Source: Candidatus Fermentibacterota bacterium (GTDB lineage: Bacteria; Fermentibacterota; Fermentibacteria; Fermentibacterales; Fermentibacteraceae). Taken from it: a DNA stretch of 22,638 nt. Of this stretch, positions 8,326 through 16,924 are shown piece by piece. Position 1 is the first letter of the stretch, and each line of letters begins with the position of its first letter. The notes beneath the pieces are model-generated. The model ran no database searches and was not told where the DNA came from. It saw nothing but the letters and a program-made list of their open reading frames with translations. The translations under genes and the position numbers were made by a program. The DNA lies in assembly GCA_012523605.1 (NCBI GenBank), contig JAAYTY010000159.1:1-22638 (forward strand). Reading direction: 5' to 3'.

Positions 8326-9626
8326 CAGCGCCTTCCGATCCCGTAGTAGGTGAAACCCATCCTCTTCAGCTTCTCGGGATTCCAGACGTTTCTCCCGTCG
8401 AAGAGGACACCCGTCTTCAGCATGGAACGTATCCTGTCGAAATCGGGTTCCCTGAATTCCGACCACTCGGTCACCAGGACCAGGGCATCGGAGCCCTCCA
8501 GCGCTTCGTAGGCGTTCCGGCAGAGCCTTACGGAGTCACCCAGCCGCTCTCTCGCGTTGGGCATGGCCTGGGGGTCATACGCGCTGACGGATGCGCCCAT
8601 CGATTTCAGCCTGTCTATTATCACGAGCGCCGGGGCCTCCCTTGTGTCGTCGGTGTTGGGCTTGAAGGCCAGCCCCCAGACGGCGAAGCGCCTGCCCGAG
8701 AGGTCGCTTCCGAAATGGGCCTCGATCTTGTCCACGAGGATCTTCTTCTGGCGCTCGTTCACCTCGTGCGCCGCCTCCAGGGACAGAAGCCTGCATCCGT
8801 GTTCACGGGCGGTGGCCATCAGGGCCCTCACGTCCTTGGGAAAGCACGAGCCGCCGAATCCCGCGCCGGGGAACAGGAAGCTGGGGCCGATCCTGTGATC
8901 CGAGCCGACGCCGATCCTGACCTCGTTGACGTCGGCGTCTATGGCGTCGCAGAGGTTCGCGATCTCGTTCATGAAGGAAATGCGCGAGGCCAGGAGGCTG
9001 TTGGCGACGTACTTCGTCATCTCGGCGCTCCTGTTGCTCATCACGATGATCGGATTGTTGGTTCGGACGAAGGGAGCATAGAGCTCGGTCATGACCTCGG
9101 CGGCCGAAGCGTCGGAGACTCCTATCACGACGCGGTCGGGCTTCATGAAGTCGTCGATCGCGGAGCCCTCCTTGAGGAACTCGGGGTTGCTCACTACGCT
9201 AACGGGATGATCGGTGACGGCCTGTATCTCATTTCGGACGAGGTCGGCCGTGCCTACCGGGACGGTGCTCTTGTTGACGACGATTCTGGGCCCGTCCATG
9301 GACCTGCCGATGTCTCTGGCGACCATCAGAACATGCTTGAGATCGGCGGAGCCGTCCTCGTCCGGCGGAGTGCCGACCGCTATGAATATGATACTGCTGA
9401 CCCTCACGGCTTCCGCCAGATCGGTCGTGAAGTCCAGCCGCCCCTCGGAGTGGTTCCTCTGGACCATATCGTCCAGCCCCGGCTCGTAGATGGGCACCTT
9501 CCCTGCCTTCAGCATCTCGATCTTGCGCGCATCCTTGTCCACGGAGACGACGGAGTTCCCCATCTCTGCGAAGCACGTCGCCGCCACGAGGCCTACATAC
9601 CCGCTGCCTACTACCGCTATGTGCAT
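8325..9626 (-). CDS. ugd: UDP-glucose 6-dehydrogenase family protein
   Basis: NAD-dependent sugar-nucleotide dehydrogenase, 433 aa, predicted to oxidise UDP-glucose to UDP-glucuronate as precursor for an exported polysaccharide. The N-terminal Rossmann motif VGSGYVG is at about 6-12. The catalytic Cys261 lies in FGGSCFPKD. The central-helix motif MNEIANLCDAI is also present, as is the C-terminal Rossmann half with WGLAFKPNTDDTR. A GGAGG ribosome binding site sits six bases before the ATG. It heads a three-gene set with the SLBB protein and the BY-kinase. A related UDP-N-acetyl-mannosamine or GDP-mannose dehydrogenase is possible, but the motifs and length fit Ugd best. Confidence 0.88.
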   Translation of the reverse strand: MHIAVVGSGYVGLVAATCFAEMGNSVVSVDKDARKIEMLKAGKVPIYEPGLDDMVQRNHSEGRLDFTTDLAEAVRVSSIIFIAVGTPPDEDGSADLKHVLMVARDIGRSMDGPRIVVNKSTVPVGTADLVRNEIQAVTDHPVSVVSNPEFLKEGSAIDDFMKPDRVVIGVSDASAAEVMTELYAPFVRTNNPIIVMSNRSAEMTKYVANSLLASRISFMNEIANLCDAIDADVNEVRIGVGSDHRIGPSFLFPGAGFGGSCFPKDVRALMATAREHGCRLLSLEAAHEVNERQKKILVDKIEAHFGSDLSGRRFAVWGLAFKPNTDDTREAPALVIIDRLKSMGASVSAYDPQAMPNARERLGDSVRLCRNAYEALEGSDALVLVTEWSEFREPDFDRIRSMLKTGVLFDGRNVWNPEKLKRMGFTYYGIGRR

Positions 9627-9684
9627 CCGTCCTCCGGTTCCGCAGTGAAGCGAAGTGAGTGTTTATTATGCAGACGCAGACCCG

Positions 9685-11583
9685 CTACGGGGAGCAGGGC
9701 CGCCCGGTGCCGCGGATTCTCCTCAGATCGCCCGTGCGCTCCGTGATGCCCAGCCTGTCGAGCTGCTCGGCCCAGAGCACGGCCGTCTTCCTGGGGACGC
9801 CCAGCGCCTCCCTGAGCTCACCGAGGCGGAATCCGGCACCGCCGAATCTGGACTCCAGGAACCTGCCCGCGGTCTCGGCGACCGAGGGACACGAGTAGAG
9901 CCCCTTCTCCAGCTCGAAGACCTCGCCCCTCTCGAGGAGAGCCTCGAGCGCCTGATCGGCGGCTCCCTGCCGGGACTCCTCGAACCCCCTGAAGCCCGTC
10001 CGCTCTATCTCGGCGATCCTGGCATCGAGAAGCGCCCTTGCACCCGGATCAGGCTCGGCCGAGTGCCCGGCAAGGGCGAGCCTGTCACCTTCCTTCCTTA
10101 TTTCTCCGCGGTCGACCATCCCCGAGAGCAGGCTCCTCGTGAACCACTGCGGAATACCGGGAAGCAGCCTCGCCACCTGGGAAGACGGCAGGCCGCAACT
10201 CAGCGGGCGCTCGGCATGGTATGCCTCGAGCGCCCCCAGCAGCCTGCCTGCGGCCGATGCCGCCGCCTCGCCGCTCACTATCCTGACAGTCGAGCCGTCC
10301 CTGAAGAGAGCCGCCGCTCCGGCATCGGCGAGTACCCGCGCGACAGTGAGTATCTCCTGTTCCGTTCTCCCAAGCTCCCCGGCCAGCGAGGACGGGACTA
10401 TCCCTTCCATCGGTGATTCCGCAAGCCTCGACTGGAGGATGCCGGCAAGATCCCCGTCCGAGAGCATCTCGACCCGTCTGAGTCTCTCCTCGACCATCCT
10501 CCGTTTCAGCCTGGAGGTCCCCGCTTCGAGTATCAGTCCTCCTCCCATCGTACGGACGGGAGAGAAGCGCCTGACCACGAATCTGTCCCCGGGGACTGCC
10601 ACCACGGGCTCCTCGAGCTGGAAGTGGACGAAGCCGCTTCCGCCCGGCGGGATGCCGGCCTCGGTCATGGGGATCGCCCTGGCCATGACCTCCGCCGTGC
10701 CCGTGTGGAACCTCACCCTCTGGCGCGGCTCGAGCCCGGAATCGGCCAGCATCGTGCACTCGGCGTCTATTCCTGTGACCGCCCTCAGCCATCCCGGCGT
10801 TGCCAGGCAGCTTCCCCTCCAGGCTTCTTCCCTCTCCAGTCCCACGAGGTTCAACGCGACTCTGTCGCCGGGCGTGCCGGGACCCTTCGAGCGCCCTTCG
10901 TTTACTCTTATCTCTCTGACGCGGAAGACCTTACCCTCGGGAAGGAGCTCCACCCCGTCACCCGGGGTCACCGAACCCGAGAGGACGGTTCCGGCGACGA
11001 TCGTACCGTGCCCCTGGAGCGTGAAAACCCTGTCTATGGCGAGCCTGAATCTGCCACCGCGGTCGCGGGCGGCGACCGTCGCAGCCTTCTCCTCGAGCGC
11101 GGTTCTGAGATCCTCCATGCCGGCGCCCGTCACGGAGGAGACCCTCAGCACCCTTGTCCCCCGGTACGGCGTTTCCTCGAGCAGGTCGGCTATGTCGGCC
11201 TCGGCCAGATCCTGCATGTCGGAATCGACCATATCGCACTTGGTGAGCACGACCAGCCCCGACCCGACACCGAGGAGTCTGAGTATGTCGAGGTGCTCCC
11301 GGGTCTGCGGCATCACACCCTCGTCGGCGGCGACGACCAGGAGGAAGAAGTCTATCGTCGCGACGCCGGCTACCATCTGCCTCACGAACTTCTCGTGCCC
11401 GGGGACGTCTATGAATGCGAGGACGCCTCCTCCGGGGAGGTCCATGAACACGTAGCCGAGTTCGATCGTTATCCCGCGGAGCTTCTCCTCCTTCAGGCGG
11501 TCCGGATCCCTGCCGGTGAGCCATCGCATCAGCGAGCTCTTGCCGTGGTCGATGTGGCCGGCAGTCCCGGCTACTACGCCCAA
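9685..11583 (-). CDS. selB: Selenocysteine-specific elongation factor SelB
   Basis: GTPase that delivers Sec-tRNA(Sec) to the ribosome at UGA codons followed by a SECIS element. The protein is 632 aa. The EF-Tu-like G domain has G1 GTAGHIDHGKSS (about 6-17), G2 RGITIELGY, G3 DVPGHE and G4 TKCDMVD. Two beta-barrel domains follow, then a C-terminal region of winged helices (from about 380) that binds SECIS RNA in characterised SelB. The start is taken as TTG at 11583, overlapping the end of selA by 10 bases. It has GAGGG about five bases upstream, and it puts the G1 motif at the usual distance from the N-terminus. It is the last gene of the rnf-selAB run. Confidence 0.95.
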   Translation of the reverse strand: MGVVAGTAGHIDHGKSSLMRWLTGRDPDRLKEEKLRGITIELGYVFMDLPGGGVLAFIDVPGHEKFVRQMVAGVATIDFFLLVVAADEGVMPQTREHLDILRLLGVGSGLVVLTKCDMVDSDMQDLAEADIADLLEETPYRGTRVLRVSSVTGAGMEDLRTALEEKAATVAARDRGGRFRLAIDRVFTLQGHGTIVAGTVLSGSVTPGDGVELLPEGKVFRVREIRVNEGRSKGPGTPGDRVALNLVGLEREEAWRGSCLATPGWLRAVTGIDAECTMLADSGLEPRQRVRFHTGTAEVMARAIPMTEAGIPPGGSGFVHFQLEEPVVAVPGDRFVVRRFSPVRTMGGGLILEAGTSRLKRRMVEERLRRVEMLSDGDLAGILQSRLAESPMEGIVPSSLAGELGRTEQEILTVARVLADAGAAALFRDGSTVRIVSGEAAASAAGRLLGALEAYHAERPLSCGLPSSQVARLLPGIPQWFTRSLLSGMVDRGEIRKEGDRLALAGHSAEPDPGARALLDARIAEIERTGFRGFEESRQGAADQALEALLERGEVFELEKGLYSCPSVAETAGRFLESRFGGAGFRLGELREALGVPRKTAVLWAEQLDRLGITERTGDLRRIRGTGRPCSP

Positions 11584-12956
11584 AGTTCCCTCGCAGCTAC
11601 CGAGAGCCTCTCGGCGAGGACGCCGACCTGGTGGTCGAACACCGTTCTCATGTCCAGTAGGAGAAGCTCGGCTTCGATCCTCGCGGCGATCGCCGGCTCC
11701 CCGGTCCTGAGAAGAGCCGCGAGCCTTCCCGCATCGGGGCTCGCGATGACGACCCCCCACGAAGGCATGGCGCTGTCGGGAAGAGCCCCGCTGCCCATGT
11801 AGCTGGAGGTGGCCGCGACGGACGCCGAACAGCGCTCCGGGAGGATGACGGAGGCGCAGAGCCTCTCGGCACGGGCTCTGGTCGAGTCGGAGTCCTCGGA
11901 GATCATGGCGTAGACCGGGTGGTTCCTCCTGATGTAATCGGCCTCCTCGAGAAACACCTTGAGCGTCGCCTCCAGGGCCGCCATGGTCAGCTTGCAGACA
12001 CGCAGGGCCCGGGCGAGAGGATGCTTCCTGATCCTGTCCAGGAGATCCTTCCTGCCCAGCACGATCCCCGCCTGAGGCCCTCCTATCAGCTTGTCGCCGG
12101 AGCTGCAGACGACGTCCGCCCCGGTTCTGATGCTGTCGGGCAGGGTGGGCTCGGACGGCAGACCGAAGACCGAGAGATCGACGAGCGAGCCCGCTCCAAG
12201 ATCGTCGATCACCGGTATTCCGTGCTCCCTGCCCAGCGCCACCAGGTCGGCCAGCTCGACCTCGCTGGTGAAGCCCCTTATGCGGAAGTTCGAGGGATGG
12301 ACCCTCAAGAGGGCTGCGGTATCAGGGCCTATCGCCGCCCTGTAATCCTTCAAATGCGTCCTGTTCGTGCAGCCGCCCTCCCGCATGACCGCGCCGCTCT
12401 GCTTCATCACGTCGGGTATCCTGAAGGAGCCGCCGATCTCGACGAGCTGACCCCGCGAGACCACTACCTCCCTGCCTTTCGCGAGCGCGGAGAGGACCAG
12501 GAGCGTCGCCCCTGCGTTGTTGTTCACTACTGTCGCTGCCTCGGCGCCCGTGAGATCCCGGAGGAGCCCCTCGACATGGGTATCCCTGTCACCCCTGGCC
12601 CCGGAGTCCCAGTCCCACTGGAGGCTGCAGTATCCCCTCGCCGCCGAGCCCACTGCCTCGATGGCTGCTTCGGGCAGGCAGGCTCTGCCGAATGCCGTGT
12701 GCAGGATTATCCCCGTGGCGTTGACGACTTCCACCAGGCTGGTCTTCGTCATCGCGATCGCGGTCTGCTCGCACATGGCGGCAAGGCGTGCCCTGTCGGG
12801 CGGTGCGCCTCCGGCGAGGATCCTCGCGCGCTCCGATTCCACGACCTGACGGCAGGCCCTCCTGGCCAGCGCCCGCGGCAGGTCGCGAACCCGGCCGGAA
12901 AGCTCGGCCAGGAGCTCGTGGACCGGAGGAAGCGCCTGCAAGTCTTCCTTCGACAA
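11574..12956 (-). CDS. selA: L-seryl-tRNA(Sec) selenium transferase SelA
   Basis: PLP enzyme converting Ser-tRNA(Sec) to Sec-tRNA(Sec) with selenophosphate. The protein is 460 aa, matching the bacterial family length. Typical segments are VNATGIILHTAFGRA, VNNNAGATLLVLSA, RVHPSNFRIRGFT and the PLP-lysine motif SSGDKLIGGPQAG with Lys at about 289. The start is inferred as TTG at 12956, two bases after the rnfB stop, with GGAG about eight bases upstream; no ATG fits the conserved N-terminus. Its position links selenocysteine synthesis to the Rnf operon. The tRNA-Sec gene and selD are not in the window. Confidence 0.95.
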   Translation of the reverse strand: MSKEDLQALPPVHELLAELSGRVRDLPRALARRACRQVVESERARILAGGAPPDRARLAAMCEQTAIAMTKTSLVEVVNATGIILHTAFGRACLPEAAIEAVGSAARGYCSLQWDWDSGARGDRDTHVEGLLRDLTGAEAATVVNNNAGATLLVLSALAKGREVVVSRGQLVEIGGSFRIPDVMKQSGAVMREGGCTNRTHLKDYRAAIGPDTAALLRVHPSNFRIRGFTSEVELADLVALGREHGIPVIDDLGAGSLVDLSVFGLPSEPTLPDSIRTGADVVCSSGDKLIGGPQAGIVLGRKDLLDRIRKHPLARALRVCKLTMAALEATLKVFLEEADYIRRNHPVYAMISEDSDSTRARAERLCASVILPERCSASVAATSSYMGSGALPDSAMPSWGVVIASPDAGRLAALLRTGEPAIAARIEAELLLLDMRTVFDHQVGVLAERLSVAARELWA

Positions 12957-12958
12957 GG

Positions 12959-14014
12959 TCAGGCTCCTTCCTTCCTGTAGGACAGCGCCCCGACCATGCG
13001 GATGGAATTCCTCGGACACTTCGGAGCGCACAGTCCGCAGCCTATGCACTTCTCCTGGTCGACGTCGTGCTTCTTCTTGAGCTCGCCGGTGATCGCGTTC
13101 ACAGGGCAGATCTTCGCGCAGACAGTACACCCCACGCAGGAGGAGTCGATGTAGGCCTTCGGCCTGGCGGGCGCTCTGTCTATGATCGCGCCGGTGGGGC
13201 AGACGGTGGCGCAGAGCCCGCAGTTGACGCATTTCGCGGAGTCGATGCGCGCCAGGTTGTCGGAGACGGTTATGGCCTGGACGGGACAGGCCTTTTCGCA
13301 TCTGCCGCATGCGATGCAGGCCACAGTGCAGCCCTTCCTCGCAACCGCTCCCTTCTCGCGGTTGCTGCAGGCCACGACGACCTGCCTGTCGATCGGCCAG
13401 AGCGTGATGATCCTCTTGGGGCATGCCTGCACGCACCTGCCGCACCCGGTGCATTTTTCGGGGAATACCGCGGGTACGCCGTTCACCCCCATCGAGAGGG
13501 CTCCGAACGGGCATGCGGCTACGCAGTCGCCCATGCCGAGGCAGCCGAATCTGCAGAGCTTGTCGCCTCCCATGACCAGCATGGCGGAGGCGCAGCCCCT
13601 GGGACCGTCGTATCGGAAGGCCGTTGCCGCGGAATGTCCGCCGTTGCACTGTACGACGGCGATCCTGCGGACCTTGTCGGAGACCTCGACCCCCATCTCC
13701 GCGGCGAGGGCGGATATGGTGGCGGCATTTGCCGCGACGCATCCGGAAGGTTCGGCCTTCCCGGAGGCGAGCGCACCGGCGAATCCGCTGCATCCCGGGT
13801 ATCCGCATCCTCCGCAGTTGGCCCCGGGCAGCAGCTTTTCGAGGGCTTCCACCCTCGGATCCTTCTGGACGGCGAACTGCCTGGCTGCGACAGCGAGACC
13901 CAGACCGAGAACGAGGCCGGTGGCGCCGAGGAGTATCGCCGGAAGAGCCACCGCGCCCGCCGTGGACTGGGCCTGGAGGCATGCCGCCAATGCCGTGAGG
14001 ACTATCGCGTGCAT
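12959..14014 (-). CDS. rnfB: Rnf complex ferredoxin-type subunit RnfB
   Basis: Iron-sulfur subunit that takes electrons from reduced ferredoxin into the Rnf complex. The protein is 351 aa. A transmembrane helix (about 22-44) anchors it, followed by the cytoplasmic CGGCGYPGC cluster (Cys67, 70, 75 and 92). Six CxxC-type [4Fe-4S] ferredoxin motifs then follow: CLGMGDCVAACP with an upstream Cys, CTGCGRCVQACP, CIACGRCEKACP, CVNCGLCATVCP, CVGCTVCAKICP and CIGCGLCAPKCP. This is the long form seen in strict anaerobes such as acetogens rather than the two-cluster form of enterobacteria. The ATG is four bases after the rnfA stop. Confidence 0.95.
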   Translation of the reverse strand: MHAIVLTALAACLQAQSTAGAVALPAILLGATGLVLGLGLAVAARQFAVQKDPRVEALEKLLPGANCGGCGYPGCSGFAGALASGKAEPSGCVAANAATISALAAEMGVEVSDKVRRIAVVQCNGGHSAATAFRYDGPRGCASAMLVMGGDKLCRFGCLGMGDCVAACPFGALSMGVNGVPAVFPEKCTGCGRCVQACPKRIITLWPIDRQVVVACSNREKGAVARKGCTVACIACGRCEKACPVQAITVSDNLARIDSAKCVNCGLCATVCPTGAIIDRAPARPKAYIDSSCVGCTVCAKICPVNAITGELKKKHDVDQEKCIGCGLCAPKCPRNSIRMVGALSYRKEGA

Positions 14015-14018
14015 CTGT

Positions 14019-14660
14019 TCACACCCCCAGCCCTGCGAAACCCAGGAAGGCGATGCTCATCACGCCGGCGAGGATGAAGGTGATGGGCTTGCCTCTGAGG
14101 GCCGCCGGCACGTCGGAGTATTCCAGGCGCTCCCTGAGACCGGCCATCAGGATCAGGGCCAGACAGAACCCCAGGGCTCCCGCGACGGCGTTGACCACAC
14201 TGTGCAGTAGGTCGTAGCCGGCGTCCTTGTTGATCACCGCCACGCCGAGCACTGCGCAGTTGGTCGTGATGAGCGGCAAGTAGATGCCGAGGGCCTTGTA
14301 GAGGGCCGGACTGTACTTGAGGAGGATCATCTCGACCAGCTGCACCAGGGCGGCGATGACGAGGATGAACACGATCGTGCTGAGATACTGCAGACCGAGC
14401 GGCACCAGCAGGAGCTCCCAGAGGGCGAAGCACATCGTGCCGGCCATCGCCATGACGAACACGACCGCTGCGCCCATGCCGACGGCCGAGTCGAGCTGCT
14501 TCGAAACCCCGAGGAACGGACAGATCCCCAGGAATCTCGAGAGGACGAAGTTGTTTATGAGTATCCCGCCGATCACGAGACCCATGATCTGTGCGAATCC
14601 GCTGCCTCCGCCGGTCGAGCCGGACGACACGATCGAGGAGATGAGGATCGCCGGGCTCAT
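14019..14660 (-). CDS. rnfA: Rnf complex integral membrane subunit RnfA
   Basis: Polytopic membrane subunit (213 aa, about six helices) of the ion-translocating core. The conserved NNFVLSRFLGICPFLGVSK with its membrane Cys sits in the first helix region, and LGIYLPLITTNCAVLGVA in the paired half; these two pseudo-symmetric Cys segments are typical of RnfA/NqrE. The N-terminus carries about 20 extra residues rich in Ser and Gly before the usual first helix. The ATG overlaps the rnfE stop as ATGA, which supports this start despite the extension. Confidence 0.95.
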   Translation of the reverse strand: MSPAILISSIVSSGSTGGGSGFAQIMGLVIGGILINNFVLSRFLGICPFLGVSKQLDSAVGMGAAVVFVMAMAGTMCFALWELLLVPLGLQYLSTIVFILVIAALVQLVEMILLKYSPALYKALGIYLPLITTNCAVLGVAVINKDAGYDLLHSVVNAVAGALGFCLALILMAGLRERLEYSDVPAALRGKPITFILAGVMSIAFLGFAGLGV

Positions 14661-15265
14661 GCAGCACGCCCCTTCCTACGATCGATGATCGCGAATCCGC
14701 CGAGAACGAAGCCCATGAGGATGAAGGCACCGGGCGGAAGAATCGCTATCAGCACCGGCTGGTTCGCGAAGTCCCTCCCGAGGATGTTCACGCCGTACCA
14801 TGTGCCGTTGCCCAGCAGTTCTCTGATGGTCGCCATCAGCGCCATCGCCAGCGTGAACCCGATGCCCATGCCGATCCCGTCCATGAGGGACGCGGCGACG
14901 GTGTTCTTGTTGGCGAATGCCTCAGCCCTTCCGAGGATGATGCAGTTCACCACGATCAGGGGGATGTAGATGCCCAGCGCCTTGTGGAGGGGCGGGGCAT
15001 AGGCGGCCATGACCATGTCGACGAGACTCACGAACGTCGCGATGAAGACGATGTAGCACGGTATGCGGATCTTGTCGGGAATGACGTTCCGCAGGGCCGA
15101 GATGGCCGCGTTCGACCAGACCAGCACGAATGTGGCGGCGGCGCCCATTCCTATCGCGTTCTGAACCGATGTGCTCAGCGCGAGGAACGGGCACATGCCC
15201 AGGCTGATGCGGAAGATGGGGTTCTCGGTGTAGAACCCGTTGGTGAGGGTCCTCCAGAGCGTCAC
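14657..15265 (-). CDS. rnfE: Rnf complex integral membrane subunit RnfE
   Basis: Polytopic membrane protein of 202 aa, paralogous to RnfA and forming the ion-channel core with it. Diagnostic segments are NGFYTENPIFRISLGMCPFLA near the N-terminus and LGIYIPLIVVNCIILGRAEAFA in the middle, each with the conserved Cys proposed to bind the intramembrane iron-sulfur centre. The C-terminus ends in a basic tail (IDRRKGRAA). It is coupled to rnfG upstream and rnfA downstream by 4-base ATGA overlaps. Confidence 0.95.
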   Translation of the reverse strand: MTLWRTLTNGFYTENPIFRISLGMCPFLALSTSVQNAIGMGAAATFVLVWSNAAISALRNVIPDKIRIPCYIVFIATFVSLVDMVMAAYAPPLHKALGIYIPLIVVNCIILGRAEAFANKNTVAASLMDGIGMGIGFTLAMALMATIRELLGNGTWYGVNILGRDFANQPVLIAILPPGAFILMGFVLGGFAIIDRRKGRAA

Positions 15266-15846
15266 AGGCCACCCCCCTCTTCGAAGAGACCCGCTGCGCG
15301 CAGGGCTTCGATGCCGTCCGCGACGGATCCGACTATCGCCCTGCCGCTCACCGTAGCCCCGGTCACGCCGGCTATCTCTCCGCCGTCCTTCTCGAGGGCC
15401 GGCGCCGTCTGACCGACGAGCCGCGCCTGCCAGGCGGGATCTGCGTATCTGGTACCCAGCCCGGGGGTTTCAGCCTGAAAGAGTATCGTCGAGCCTGCGA
15501 TGGTCCCTTCCAGGTCCACCGCCACCATCGTCTCTATGACGCTGGAGTAGCCCTTCCTGTAGGCCGTGAAGACGTATCCCATCGGACGGCCGGCCGAAGA
15601 GACCCTCACCGGAGAGAGCGTTCTACCCGTTTCGGAGTAGGGATTCGAGAGGCCCTGTACTTCGATGGAATCGAAAGTGAGCTCGCTTCCAAGCGAGGCG
15701 GCCGCCAGGTTCATCGCCTCCTGCCTGGCCATCTCCCTCTGTTTGGCGATTCTCTCCTTCGTCCGGCTGTTCACGAATCCCAGCGCCGCGGCGCAGACAA
15801 GCCCCATGGCCATGAGGATCAACCCCAGTCTCGCCATCTCACGCAT
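15262..15846 (-). CDS. rnfG: Rnf complex FMN-binding subunit RnfG
   Basis: Membrane-anchored flavoprotein of 194 aa whose soluble domain faces outside the cytoplasm. One N-terminal helix lies at about 6-27. The FMN_bind domain contains GLGTRYADPAW and the covalent flavin site TGATVSG, with Thr at about 165; in RnfG/NqrC FMN is attached through a phosphoester to this Thr. The usual Ser before GAT is Thr here. The gene overlaps rnfD upstream by eight bases and rnfE downstream by four. Confidence 0.94.
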   Translation of the reverse strand: MREMARLGLILMAMGLVCAAALGFVNSRTKERIAKQREMARQEAMNLAAASLGSELTFDSIEVQGLSNPYSETGRTLSPVRVSSAGRPMGYVFTAYRKGYSSVIETMVAVDLEGTIAGSTILFQAETPGLGTRYADPAWQARLVGQTAPALEKDGGEIAGVTGATVSGRAIVGSVADGIEALRAAGLFEEGGGL

Positions 15847-16924
15847 TCCTCCTCACCTCCCCGAGCACCCTCGGATGCGTGAACCTGTCGATCAGCGGGG
15901 TGGCCAGGTTCATGATGAGGATCGAATAGGAACATCCTTCGGGATAGCCGCCGAACCGCCTTATGACGACGGTCAGTATCCCCGCCCCGATTCCGAAGAT
16001 TATCCTTCCTCGCGGGGTGACGGGAGTCGTGACCATGTCGGTGGCCATGAAGAACCCTCCGAGCACGGCTCCTCCGGTGAGAACGCTGAACAGAGGATCG
16101 CCATGGAGGAGCGACGGACCGCCGAAGGCCCAGCCGAAAAGCGCCACCGACCCAAGGTAGCTGAGCGGTATCCTCAGTTCCAGGACCTTCCTGACGACGA
16201 GGTATGCCGCGCCCGCGAGGAGCAGTAGCACGGAGGTCTCGCCTATGCAGCCTCCGCGCCTCCCGAGAAACAGGTTGAGGTATGTTCCGCCGCTCGCGAG
16301 GGCTCTCTCCACCGCCGCACTCCTGCGGAGATCTTCATCTCCGAAAGAATCCTTCATCACGCGCAGGGGCGTGGCCCCCGAAATGGCATCCGCGCCCGGA
16401 ACGGAAGCGAGCTCGGACGCGGGGATGCCGTGGGTTTCGAAACCCGATCCACCGGGGTGGCTCCAGTCGAATGGAGCGCTCCACCCCGATGTCATCAGGA
16501 CGGGAAAGCTCGCCACCAGGAAGGCCCTGCCGAGGAGGGCGGGATTCACCAGATTGTGACCCAGCCCCCCGAAGGCCTGTTTTGCAACCACGATCGCGAA
16601 GCCCGAGCCGAGGACCGGAAGCCACCATGGAACTCCCGGCGGCACGTTGTACGCCAGCAGGAGGCCGGTGACCACGGCGCTCCCGTCCAGGGCGGCGTTC
16701 ACAGGGCGCTTCATCAATCTGAGACACAGGTACTCGACAGTCACCGCGGTCACGACCGACAGCACCACGGGAAGCAGGGCGCCGGCGAGACCGAACAGCC
16801 ACACGGCCCCGGCCAGGGCCGGAAGCAGGGCTATCACCACGTCGAACATCACTCTGCGGGTGCGGAGCGCCGAGACCACGTGGGGGGACATGGAGAGCTG
16901 GAAGGTCCTGGTCTCGGCCATCAT
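15839..16924 (-). CDS. rnfD: Rnf complex membrane subunit RnfD
   Basis: Polytopic flavoprotein of the NqrB/RnfD family, 361 aa, core of the ion-pumping module. SPHVVSALRTRRVMFDVVIALLP-type N-terminal pattern, an NAALDGSAVVTGLLLAYN segment and GLGHNLVNPALLGRAFL are family hallmarks. The covalent FMN site is SGAT with Thr at about 185. The C-terminal half has MATDMVTTPVTPRGRIIFG. Two ATGs are adjacent (16924 and 16921). The first forms an ATGA overlap with the rnfC stop and is chosen, while the second has slightly better spacing to GGAGG. Confidence 0.94.
   Translation of the reverse strand: MMAETRTFQLSMSPHVVSALRTRRVMFDVVIALLPALAGAVWLFGLAGALLPVVLSVVTAVTVEYLCLRLMKRPVNAALDGSAVVTGLLLAYNVPPGVPWWLPVLGSGFAIVVAKQAFGGLGHNLVNPALLGRAFLVASFPVLMTSGWSAPFDWSHPGGSGFETHGIPASELASVPGADAISGATPLRVMKDSFGDEDLRRSAAVERALASGGTYLNLFLGRRGGCIGETSVLLLLAGAAYLVVRKVLELRIPLSYLGSVALFGWAFGGPSLLHGDPLFSVLTGGAVLGGFFMATDMVTTPVTPRGRIIFGIGAGILTVVIRRFGGYPEGCSYSILIMNLATPLIDRFTHPRVLGEVRRNA

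Noticed and set aside
9627..9684. AT-rich stretch between selB and ugd as a ugd promoter
   Set aside because: CATAAT resembles a -10, but no -35 is visible at the proper distance.
12788..14077. A long plus-strand frame opposite rnfB and the start of selA
   Set aside because: Its translation has no family features and only mirrors the Cys-rich rnfB codons.
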